From Saururus chinensis (taxonomy: Eukaryota > Streptophyta > Magnoliopsida > Piperales > Saururaceae), in contig CP141140.1 in assembly GCA_035235625.1 (NCBI GenBank), forward strand, positions 62,922,581 through 62,986,580: a DNA stretch of 64,000 bases. The letters run 5' to 3'. Below the pieces are notes generated by a model. That model worked only from the letters and a program-made list of their open reading frames with translations. It had not been told where the DNA came from and ran no database searches. A program made the position numbers and the translations under genes. Each line of letters starts with the position of its first letter. Within the stretch, counting starts at the first letter, position 1. This document shows, piece after piece, positions 23,148 to 33,310 of the stretch.

Positions 23148-24900
23148 ATTAAAATGAATTAGCGACACTCTTAATTTTTTTTAAAAAATTTAATCCATTA
23201 GCGACATATAGAAATGCGTCGCTAATAACTATTTTTTAGCGATGCTTTTCTATACATTGTTAATAAATTATTTTAAAATGGTTATTCTATTAGCGACGCA
23301 TAGAAAAGTGTTGCTAATAGTTATCATTAGCAACACTTAAAGATAAGTGTCACTAATACTTACTTATCAGCGATGTATTTATATGTCGCTAATAAGTAAG
23401 TATTAGCGACGCTTATTTGTAAGTATCGCTAATAGAATAACCATTTTTAAAAATATTAAAATAATTTATTAGCAACGTGCTAATAATCAATTATTAGCAA
23501 CGTTTGTATATGCGTTGCTATATTAACGACGTTTTTGTTTATACGTCGCAAATACATGATAGCGACGACCCTTTTTTTTACGTCCTCTGGCACCCACACA
23601 CCCCACTCCCCTGCTCCCTCCCCCCCCCCCCCGGCCCCTCCTCCTTCTCTTCCTCTGATTTTCAGAGGAGGGGTTGGGGGGGGCGCAGAGTTGGGGAGTG
23701 GGGGGTGTCGAGGATGGCGGCGGCACGGTCCCCCCCCTTCTCTCCCTCTAATTTTCAGAGGAGGGGTGGGGGGCGGGGGGGCAGAGGACAGTGGCCCTGT
23801 CCCCACAGCCCCCCCCCTGGCTCCGGACCCCCCCCCCTTTTTTTTAAATATATTAAAATGAATTAGCGACGCTCTTAATTTTTTTTAAAAAAATTAATCC
23901 ATTAGCGACATATAGAAATGCGTCGCTAATAACTATTTTTTAGCGATGCTTTTCTATACGTCGTTAATAAATTATTTTAATTTTTTTTAAAATGGTTATT
24001 CTATTAGCGACGCATAGAAAAGTGTCACTAATAGTTATCATTAGCGACACTTAAAGATTAGTGTCGCTAATAGTTATCATTAGCGACGCTTAAAGATAAG
24101 TGTCGCTAATACTTACTTATCAGCGACGTATTTATATGTCGCTAATAAGTATTAGCGACGCTTATTTATAAGCATCGCTAATAGAATAACCATTTTTAAA
24201 AAAATTAAAATAATTTATTAGCAATGCTAATAATCAATTATTAGCAACGTTTGTATATACATTGCTATATTAACGACGTTTTTGTTTATACGTCGCAAAT
24301 ACACAATAGCGACGACACTTTTTTTTATGTCCTCCAGCACCCACCTATCCCACTCCCCTGCTCCCCCTGCCCCCTCCTCCTTCTCTTCCTCTAATTTTCA
24401 GAGGAGGGGTGGGGGGAGGGAGGGGCAGAGCCAGGGGGTGGGGGGGTGTTGGTGGCAGCGGCGACACAGTCCTCCCCCCCTTTTCTCCCTTTGATTTTCA
24501 GAGGAGGGGTGGGGGGGGGGGCAGAGGACGACGGCGCTATCCTCACAGTCCCTCCCCCTGGCTCCGGACCCCCCTTTTTTTTAAAATATATTAAAATGAA
24601 TTAGTGACACTCTTAATTTTTTTAAAAAAAATCAATCCATTAGCGACATATAGAAATGTGTCGCTAATAACTATTTTTTAGCAATGCTTTTCGATACGTC
24701 GTTAATAAATTATTTTAAATTTTTTTAAAATGGTTATTCTATTAGCGACGCATAGAAAAGTGTCACTAATAGTTATCATTAGCGACGCTTAAAGATAAGC
24801 GTCGCTAATACTTTATATGTCGCTAATAAGTAAGTATTAGCAACGCTTATTAGGTATTAGTGACGTATATGCCTATATGTCACTAATACTCTGAGGTATT
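23148..24900. repeat. 0.7-kb tandem repeat, about 2.5 units
   Basis: Units begin ATTAAAATGAATTAG(C/T)GACAC at 23148, 23852 and 24590 (periods 704 and 738). Each full unit has about 430 bp of TTAGCGACGC-type palindromes followed by about 270 bp of GC-rich module with two of the CCTCTGATTTTCAGAGG-type hairpins (23651, 23745; 24389, 24488). The third unit is cut short near 24900. Confidence 0.8.
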
Positions 24901-24979
24901 AGCGACGTATAGTCTTATACATCTCTAATACATTTTTATTTATTTTTTAATTAATTTTTAAAATAACAAATAAAATTTT

Positions 24980-25129
24980 TACCTCTCTCTCATCACCCCC
25001 CTCTCTCCTTGTTCTCCTCTCTCTCTCCTCTCGCTCTCTCTCTCTCCTGCCTATATCTCTCTCTCCTTCCTATCTCTCTCTCTCCTCCCTATGTCTCCTC
25101 TCTCTCCTCCCTCTCTCCTTGATAAGATA
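24980..25129. repeat. CT-rich polypyrimidine tract
   Basis: CTCTCTCTCC-type sequence on the plus strand, of opposite polarity to the GA tracts in the left half of the element. It borders the LTR fragment on its right. Confidence 0.8.
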
Positions 25130-25690
25130 GAGTTTCTTTTCAAAAAAGTAGAAGAAAACCTTTAGCAAAACTTTGGCGAGTCAAAATTTCGGCATACGAT
25201 TAGAATTTAAAGCTACCTACCTATAACACTTGAAGAATATAAAGAAATCCCCTCGTAAAATAAAGAGAGTCCCTCCTTAAGATATTAGCCTTCAAGCAGG
25301 AAATTCAGTAGAATAACCATCCCAATGCGTAGAACACACACGATTTAGTGGGGTTGGGCTTTTGAACGGAGTAAAAAGGGTTTGAAACGGTCCAAAAATA
25401 GTAAAAAGAATAAAGGGGAGGATTAGGAACGGGGTAGGGTTTTTTGGATTTTAGAGATGTCACCTTGAAAAAATAACCCTTCCGGTACGTAGAGCACCCT
25501 CGATTTAATTGGAAACGGGTATTGGATCAGGTAAATCAGACTTAAAACGGGTTATAGACAATGAAGGGGGTAAGAACTGGGCTTGGGTGAAAAAGAATGG
25601 CCGGAGGTGAGTTTTTATAGGCAAGGGGAGGGTAGTGTGCCGCTGGAAATGGCGGCACCGCCGCCTTTCCGGTGGGCATCGCCGAAATAG
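25130..25690 (-). mobile_element. fragment of gypsy-like LTR
   Basis: Unique-looking sequence inside the CT-rich arm. The TAGAGCACCCTCGATTTAAT word and an inverse TATA box (CTATAAAAAC on the minus strand, 25611-25620) with a GCGGCACCGCC-type upstream region resemble the TATA-proximal part of the solo LTRs at 31075-32613 and 45954-48420. No TG/CA termini were identified, so the piece is truncated. Confidence 0.45.
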
Positions 25691-26569
25691 GCTAATACAT
25701 TTATTTATTTATTTTTTAATTAATTTTAAAATAAATTTATAAAATAAAATAAAATAATTTTTTTCCTCTCTCTCATCACCCCTATCTCTCTCCCTCTCCC
25801 TATCTCTCTCTCCTCCCTATCTCTCTCTCCTCCCTCTCTCTCTCTCCCACTCTCCTCCCTTTCTCCCCCACTCTCTATATCCTCTCTCTCTCCCCCTCTC
25901 TCTATATCCTCTCTCTCTCCCCCTCTCTCTATATCCTCTCTATTTTATATTTTTTATTTAAAAATTAATTAAAATATAAATAAATTAAAATGTATTTGTG
26001 ACATATAGGCATATACGTCGCTAATACTAAGGGCATTAGCGGCATATATACCACTATGTCGCTAATACTCTAAGGTATTAGCCACGTATATGTCTATACG
26101 TCGTTAATACTTTGAGGTAATAGTGACATATATACCTCTATGTCGCTAATACTCTAAGGTATTAGTGACATATATGCCTATACGTTGCTAATACTCTGAG
26201 GTATTAGCAACGTAGCGGTATATACGTCACTAATACTTTAAGGTATTATAGATGTATATGCCTATACGTCGCTAATACTCTGAGGTATTAGCGACGTATA
26301 GTCCCCTACGTCGCTAATATATTTTTATTTATTTATTAATTAATTTTTAAATATAAAATATAAAAAAATAAAATAAAATTTTTTCCTCCCTCTCTACCCC
26401 CTCTCTCTCCTCACCCTCTCTCCCCCATCTCACTCTTCCCTTTCTCTCTCTCTCACCTCCCCTCTCAGTCTACTTTCTCTCTCCTCCCTCCCTCTCTCTC
26501 ACCTCCCCCCTCTCTCTACTCTCTTTGATCCCGCTCTCTCCTCACTCTCTCCTTACTCTCTCTCTCTCC
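25691..26569. repeat. CT tracts with palindromic AGCGACGTA modules
   Basis: Two CT-rich tracts (about 25765-25935 and 26386-26569) surround about 350 bp with roughly seven TATTAGCGACGTATA...TACGTCGCTAATA-type motifs, many with the CTCTAAGGTATTAG or CTCTGAGGTATTAG linker. It is the inverted-polarity counterpart of the left-side arrays. Confidence 0.7.
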
Positions 26570-27267
26570 ATGCACTCTCTTCACTCTCTCTTTTATTATA
26601 AATTATATTTTAAAATTAATAAGAAAATTTAAGAAATAAAATATATTATATATAAATAGTGAAAGTTGAATCTATAATTAACACTACTTTTTATTGAAAA
26701 TTTTATATTTATTTATTATATATACAAATAGTAAATATTAAATAAAATATATTATATTTAGGAAGTTTATTATAATTTTTTAATATTTATTAAATAAAAT
26801 TAATTAATAAAGCTATTAGTGACGCTTGTCAACAAGCGTCACTATTAGCAATGGTATTTGCGACGTTTTTAATAATTCAAAATTTTTAATTTTTTTATTT
26901 TAATTTATAACTATTATGTCGCTATTGTGAAAGCCATTGACGACGCTTAAAAAAGGGTCGCTAATAGTTATATTTTTTTCTTTTTTTATTTAAAATATAT
27001 ATCTTTTAGCGACGTTAGTGTAAAGTGCTGCAAATAGAGGAACTATTAGCAACGCTTATAATAAAGTATCGTTAATATGGTTAGTATTAGCGACGCTTTA
27101 AACTAAACATCGTTAATATATGACTATTAGCAACGCATATGAAAATGTATCGCTTGTAGTTCATTTTTTTGTGACACTTTTTCATTTGTCGCAAGTAGTT
27201 ATTTTTAGCAACGCTTAGCATTGCATCGCTAATAAATGCGTCGCTAATACTACATTTTGTTGTAGTA
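26570..27267. repeat. right inverted arm of CACTA-like element 1
   Basis: From the tip inward: GCGTCGCTAAT-type motifs, the AT-rich section, then CATGCACTCTCTTCACTCTC. This mirrors 15198-15880 with few differences in the AT-rich section. The tip reads CATTTTGTTGTAGTA. Confidence 0.75.
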
Positions 27268-27713
27268 CAGACTTTGCAAGTGATCTAGATAAGCGTAAGT
27301 CTACCATAAGATATGTGTTCACTTTTGCAGGTGGTGCAGTCAGTTGGAAGTTTATTCTCCAGGTAGTGATTGCTTTATCAACAATAAAAGTTGAATACAT
27401 GGCAGTTGCAGAAGTAGCTAAAGAGGATATATGGTTGAAGGGCTTGGTCAATGAACTTGGTTTGAAGTAAGAGAATATCATAGTACTTTGTGATAGTCAA
27501 AGTGCTATACATTTAGCAAAGAATCAAGTTTATCATGTCAGGACAAAGCACATTGCAGTAAAATATCACAAAATAAGGGAATATGTGTCAGATGGGGAGA
27601 TCAATCTTCAAAAGGTGGACACAAAAGACAATGCTGCAGATATGTTAACAAAGTCGGTGACCACAGAAAAGTTCAAGCATTGCTTGAGCTTACTTAATCT
27701 CACAGGATGTTAA
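27267..27713 (+). pseudogene. Ty1/copia RNase H fragment
   Basis: The end of a copia polyprotein. It starts abruptly within the RNase H first motif (DFASDLDKRKST), followed by the VEYMA and LCDSQSAIHL motifs with their acidic residues, then the KHIAVKYHKIRE and NAADMLTK segments typical of the copia C-terminus. One in-frame TAA at 27468-27470 interrupts it. The natural stop is at 27711-27713. Everything upstream (capsid, protease, integrase, reverse transcriptase) is missing because the CACTA-like tip lies at the break. Confidence 0.88.
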
Positions 27714-27834
27714 GGATCACATTGCACCCAGTTGGGTATGGAAGGTACTACGTTCAAGGTGGAGGACGCAGGGACACAGGCAGGTGTGGATGATCCTCTT
27801 ATGTGATTTGTCAAACTTAAGTCAAGGTAGAGAT

Positions 27835-28303
27835 TGTTGTTACATGACTTGATTAACAAGAGTTTAGCCGGAATAGATAACTCCAGGACGTTACGGAATT
27901 GGATTTGATAAGGTATATGAAGCCGGTTCAATTTAATTCTTATCTCTAACTTATTCCGTTGGCTACACACGGGTCGGACTTGAGAATAGTTTTTTTTTTC
28001 TCTTTTACGTGAGGCTGAGAGTTCATCTTCTTCTCTTGGTTTTGGGCAGCAAAGAGGGTTTTACTCTTCTGGTTTTTACTTTGTGAGAGAGGGGTGAGAA
28101 ATTAGGTGTACAAAAGGGTTCTCTCAAGGGGCTATTTGAGAGGCTTATAATTCATCTGGATATTTCTAAAGTGATAGTAGAAAGGCTCTCTCCGGTTGTA
28201 GATGTAGGAATCTTGCCGAAACACGTAAACTTTATGTCTTGCTCAATTTACTTTTATTATTTTTCTGCATTATATTTGAATTGTATCATTGCGAAATTCT
28301 ACA
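27835..28303 (+). mobile_element. copia 3' LTR
   Basis: It begins TGTTGTTACATG directly after a purine-rich stretch (AAGGTAGAGAT) about 120 bp behind the polyprotein stop, which is the usual polypurine-tract position. It ends TTCTACA after a CTGCATTATATTTGAATTG region common in copia U5 ends. The start could also be at 27838. No 5' LTR partner was found in the window. Confidence 0.65.
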
Positions 28304-30100
28304 CCAAACCCACTTAACCAACCTTGTTAGGTATGCTAATATTGCCTCAAAACCATATTATCCAACATAAATCCCAAAGTACTTGTGATCATCACCCTCT
28401 TCCAAAACATACATGGGGAGCTCAAGCAATTTCAAAACTACAATGAAACACTAAAAAAGAAAACTATCAAAAACAAGAGAAAAAAATATTTTTTTGTTTT
28501 CTTTCTCCTCTAATAAAAGCCAAAAAAATCTCACTATTTCTTCCGAGAAGCCCATGTACAACGTGGCTATTTATTGTATTTATAAACAATAAAAACCCAC
28601 CAGACAATAGAGCCCAACTATGATTCTTCTTTTTGTTTAATTCAAAATACAAGTCAAACGACAAAAGTCATACACAATATGACTTAATTCAAATTGCAAA
28701 AGGTAAAGGTGATGATGTCAAACATATCCTCATGTAAATGTTATAAGGAAGAAACATTGAAACAAGGAAAAAGGTAAGCTTTAGTCAACTTGGAAAAAGG
28801 CTTTCTTATGTTACTTTTTATAATACGGGCCTCTGAATAATTTTTATAGTGAGATCAACAAGAATCAAAAGAGCATGGTAAAAAATAGGGGCTCGTAACT
28901 TTTGTACCTATTTTGACATGCAGCTTACCTCCATCAAGACATTTTATTTTCACTTTTGAAGCAATAGTTGAAAAAACATTTTTTTTTTATTTTAGATATC
29001 CTAGAGTTGTAATAGTATGGCATTTAAAGATTCATTTTGATAACGGGATATAATAAATTTCGGGTCATTACATTATGTGGAGCTCATCTATTTAATAGTT
29101 TAACCTCATCAAATTTCAACTCTTAATTTAAGGTTAAAATTTCAAACAACCTTATTGAGCAGAAATGAGCCATAACTTCACAAAGACCATGTCTGCATAA
29201 TTTTCAATGCATCCTCCCGGTCCCATACTCATTTTGATAGCGAGACCCACAAAAAGTGTTCCTCAAATAAATCAACATGATAAACTCTTTCTCAAGTTGA
29301 CATGAGAGTACCCGTTCTAAACAAAGTCATTCTCACATGCAAATGAAGACTACCGAAAGAATGCAAGAATGCGTAGAAATCATACTATGAAAGGTGCGAA
29401 CAATCTCATTAGAAAAAAGAAGTGTGAACTGTAAAATGTGAGCCATCCAAAGATCGAGATATGGAAAGTGCCGACATGGTTGGCCCGCCAAGCTTCAAAC
29501 CAATGCTTATTTATTTATCCTCTTCATATTATATTTGCTTCACAATTGCATTAGACAATGTTGATGCCAATAGACAACTAATGAGCAGCATTGCGTGTGG
29601 ATGGGGTGCCCCTTATCTCTACTTTATTTAAACGAGAACTAACTTCAATTTTCTATGGAAAGGAAAGTTGTTCGTCTCTTGTCTCCTAACTATTGTATTG
29701 ATAGCACTTTGCCGTCTCTAGTAAAGACAACTACTTCCAGTATAATATTGTTAACGCAGATCTTAATTCAAAGTTTTGACGCCTGAGCCACCTAGATTGA
29801 GTTGTCGTTTATGGAACACTTCAGCAAAGGAAACCAATTAATTAGCTCATAATACTGCTCGTCTTTAAGTAATCGACCAATTATCTATGGATGAGAATAC
29901 AGTAATTTGACTCTCAGTCCGTCATGGTCATGCCGCAAGCTTTGTTATTCTTCCGGAAGTAAAAACATAAATTGTTCGTACTGCAGCGAGCATACATGGA
30001 TTTGAAGTATACTTTTGACATACCGAAAAGCATACTTAAATTCTTTTGGATAGTTATTATTTAGACAATTTAGTGTAAAATTAATATATTAATAAAATAA
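28304..30100. other. intergenic, no gene recognised
   Basis: AT-rich sequence with short frames only. No domain, RNA gene or clear repeat was recognised. Confidence 0.4.
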
Positions 30101-30250
30101 TATTCCCTCCATTTTATATTAATAGTACATATAAAAAAATAATAAATTTTATTGAATAGTGAAACACATATATAAGAGAAGGAAAAATAAGTTTATGATA
30201 CTCTTTTTTAAGTAATCAACAACTTAAATTTAACAAATTAAATATAGAGT
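30101..30250. mobile_element. Stowaway-like MITE
   Basis: It begins TATTCCCTCCATTTTATATT and matches the element at 375-540 over nearly its whole length, including the GTGAAAC(T)CACATATAT and ACTCTTTTTTAA words. The right tip is degraded. Confidence 0.5.
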
Positions 30251-30904
30251 TTTTTCTATATTACCCGGCTTGATATACAAATATTTTATATTGCTTGAAT
30301 TTTAACACTTAATCCCATGACCTAGTTTAGGACAAATATACCCTTTAGTCACAACTAAATCTTTACACAAACTCTTATCTCATTATTGGTGAAAAATGAC
30401 TAACGATGACACAAATTTGTATGAGCAAAATCAAAATACTCAGAATATAGAAAACAAAGCACCCACTTAAATATAATTGATAGAAAGTAAAAAATTTCTC
30501 CTTTTCAATCATGTATTCCAGAGAACAAACCAGAACAGAGTCACCTCTCGGTTTCAATCCAAAAACTGGTTCATAGTTAAAAAGAAGGCGAAAATGACAA
30601 AATTCAAAATGGAGAATCAAATAAAGTCACTTTAGTGCTTGATGAATTGCAACAAACATAATGTTCCAACAATATGAAAAACTGAGTTGTGTTTAGAATG
30701 AATTGAAGGACTCCGAAGACTTGCTGCAAATGGGGATTTAACGCTGCAAAAAGAAATGATTTTTTGGAGTACAATGAATCTAAATGAAATTGGGTAGAGT
30801 ACATCTACTCTGCATGACTCGTGAGACTTCCGAGAATGCGAGAACGAGAGGATGGTTCCCATTAAATGGACCAAAAATCTCACGCTCCGCATGGCCTGTG
30901 TCCA
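30251..30904. other. intergenic, no gene recognised
   Basis: AT-rich DNA. Overlapping minus-strand frames around 30375-30997 lack any domain and look like chance. Confidence 0.35.
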
Positions 30905-33310
30905 ACAGTTAATCCATATCGCATATACGATAACTCGATATGTCAATAAAACATATTTTTGATAATATGATATGTATTCTTTAAGCCAACAACCCATAAT
31001 ATGATATTATCTATATCGCATATACGATAACACTATATTCGTCATAGCGTGTTATTGATAACATGATATGCCAATGTGGCGCCCCGACCCGAAAACCGAC
31101 CCGGGCCGGGGGTCCAGAAACCGATGAAAACCAATGAAAACCAAACCCAGAACCAAAAGCAGCACACTCTGAGTGCGAGAGTCTTTTCATTCCTCTACGC
31201 GCTACAGAACTTTAGCGCTCTATTGCGCGTAGGCAAGAACTGGCCTAATTATATAACTAATTCGGACCGGGCCAACGTTGCATTGTCGTTGGTTGCCTAC
31301 GTACATATCGGATAACATCCACGATGTTACTCTGATACGATCGGATCCGGACGTAGTTCTGCCTATTGGCTACTACATACAACTGGCATACCAAAAACAC
31401 ATACGTAGAAAATACGTATCTCCGAATATTTAATCGGAGTTATACAAAAACCCGATAAAACACCGGCAACACACATCTCGCTCTTTCATAGAGACGAGCA
31501 CCACACGACCACCACAACATGCCTCGCTCTATTCCAGAGCGGATACATCACATTCACACGTCTCGCTCCATCACTGAGCCAAGAACGAACACACACACAA
31601 CTTGTCTCGCTCTAATCTAGAGTGAGACGGCACACACCACAACTAACACATGTCATTCTATAATTAAATAGAAGGTAAGAAACTCTTACTCCCCTGATGT
31701 CTCACGAGGTAGCGGTATTCGGGATGCTCCTTTCTGGGCGTCCTCCCCTTCCGGAGACAGCGGACATAGCCTCCTCTTGCCCCGGTTCTCTCTTATAGGA
31801 GTGCCAACTTGAGAGATTGACTATGTCATTGCGTAGATCACCCTCGAATTAGCTAGGAACGCCTCAAGAATGACTCGAATCGGACTTAAAATGAGTGAGA
31901 AACGAAGAACAGAAGTTTATGAACGTGGGAGAGAAATGGGAAAACGTGGGAGAGATTTCTCTTTTCTTTTCTGGATGTCAAGGATGCTATTTATAGAAGA
32001 ATTGGATAGATGTGAGGTTGACACGTGTCAACCCTATCCGCTTTATCAGCAATCCTATCCGCTTTGTTAGCAATCCTATCCGCTTTGTCAGCAGTCCTAT
32101 CCACTGCGTCGTTGATCCTATCCAGAAAAATATTATTTTATTTAAATAATATTTTAACCTCAAAATGCGATAACTTCCAACCTTGATGTTGGAATCGCAC
32201 GCTCTTGATACCGATGGACTCGTGTCAACGAGCCCTTCGAAATAAGACCAAAACATGGGTAGGTCATCCCGCACTTTCAAAGTGGGTCCCGCCCATATGA
32301 CATTTTTTCCCAAGGTCGAAATCGTGCGTTCTTAGTACCGATAGACTCGTATCGACGAGCCCTTTGAAACTAGACCACACATGGGTAGGTTATCCCGCAC
32401 TTTTCGAGCAGGCCCCGCCCATGTGGCACACTTCCCGAGGTTATAACTTTCGTTCCCGACCTCCGTTTCGTGTGTTCTTCGATCCATTACACTCGTTACT
32501 CCGAGCTCTACCCGGATACGGGGATTTCACCTAATGAAACCCCCTAACATTAATTTTACTAAATTACCCTTAACCCACCCGGGTTAAGCATAACCGGAAA
32601 ACGGGTCGTTACAGCCAATGTGTGCTATTGATAATACAATATGCTACGATATCATATATATCACATAAACAATAATACGATATTTGTCATAGTGTGTTAT
32701 CGATAACACGATATTTGCTATAGCATATTATCAATAACATGAAATTCGTCATAGTGTGTTATTGATAACACGATATTATGTCATAGTGTGTTATCGATAA
32801 CACGATATGCCAACAAGACATGTTATTTATTTTCCTCTATGTCGCATATACTATAATATGATATTTGTCATAGCATATTATCGATAACACGATATGCCAA
32901 CAATGTGTGCTATTGATAAGACAATATGCTACAATATCTTTTATATCACATATATGATAATACGATATTCACCAAAGCGTGTTATCGATAACACGATATT
33001 TACTATAACGTATTATCAATAACATGAGATTCGCCATAGTGTATTATCAATAACACGATATGCCAATAATACGGTATGATATCCTTTATATTGCATATAC
33101 GATAATACGATATTCACCAAAGCATGTTATTGATAATACGATATTTGACATAGCGTGTTATTGATAACACGATATGCCAATAATATATGTTAATGATAAT
33201 ACGATATATTGCATATACTATAATAGGATATTCGTCATAGCGTATTATCAATAACACAATATTCGTTGTAGCGTATTATTGATAACATGATATTCACCAG
33301 TATTTGTTAT
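30905..33310. repeat. palindromic satellite-like array (split by a solo LTR)
   Basis: Many diverged copies of CGTGTTATCGATAACACGATAT, itself palindromic around ATCGAT, alternate with CGCATATACGATAATACGATATT and GCCAACAATGTGTGCTATTG segments. Larger groups start with GCCAA(T/C)A at about 32614, 32891, 33058 and 33177, so the higher-order period varies (about 120-280 bp). The array occupies about 30905-31069 and 32614-33310. The intervening 1.5 kb is the solo LTR. Confidence 0.75.
31075..32613 (-). mobile_element. solo LTR (gypsy-like), 1.5 kb
   Basis: TG...CA termini (TGTGGCGCCCC at left, GGTCGTTACA at right) are flanked by the identical 5-bp GCCAA (31070-31074 and 32614-32618). Read on the minus strand it begins TGTAACGACCCG and has a TATA box (CTATAAATAG, 31987-31996). 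It contains several CTCGCTCT/AGAGCGAG inverted words (31475-31635) and the conserved block at 31292-31375 shared with the LTRs at 16058 and 45954. No internal region is present. Confidence 0.85.

Larger units (their letters stand above)
15198..27267. mobile_element. giant non-autonomous CACTA-like element 1
   Basis: The left tip is CACTACAACGAAATG. The right tip, read inward on the other strand, is (T)ACTACAACAAAATG, so the TIRs match except for the outermost base and one internal change. These are CACTA (En/Spm-type) ends. Behind the tips lie inverted arms of about 0.7 kb and dozens of TTAGCGACG-type inverted motifs. Purine-rich tracts occur left of centre and pyrimidine-rich tracts right of it, so the whole element is roughly an inverted structure. 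It contains a solo LTR, an LTR fragment and tandem arrays. No transposase homology was seen. The flanking trinucleotides differ (GGT and CAG), and only the right flank is copia, so a simple insertion with target duplication is not demonstrated. Confidence 0.75.

Noticed and set aside
22309-23157. 282-residue Pro-rich open frame, the longest in element 1
   Set aside because: Translation of C-run/G-run hairpin repeats. Opposite-strand frames are equally open, as expected for biased composition.
15225-27245. Regular short repeats with spacers that could suggest a CRISPR array
   Set aside because: The repeats are palindromic transposon motifs in both orientations with irregular, AT-rich spacers in a plant genome.
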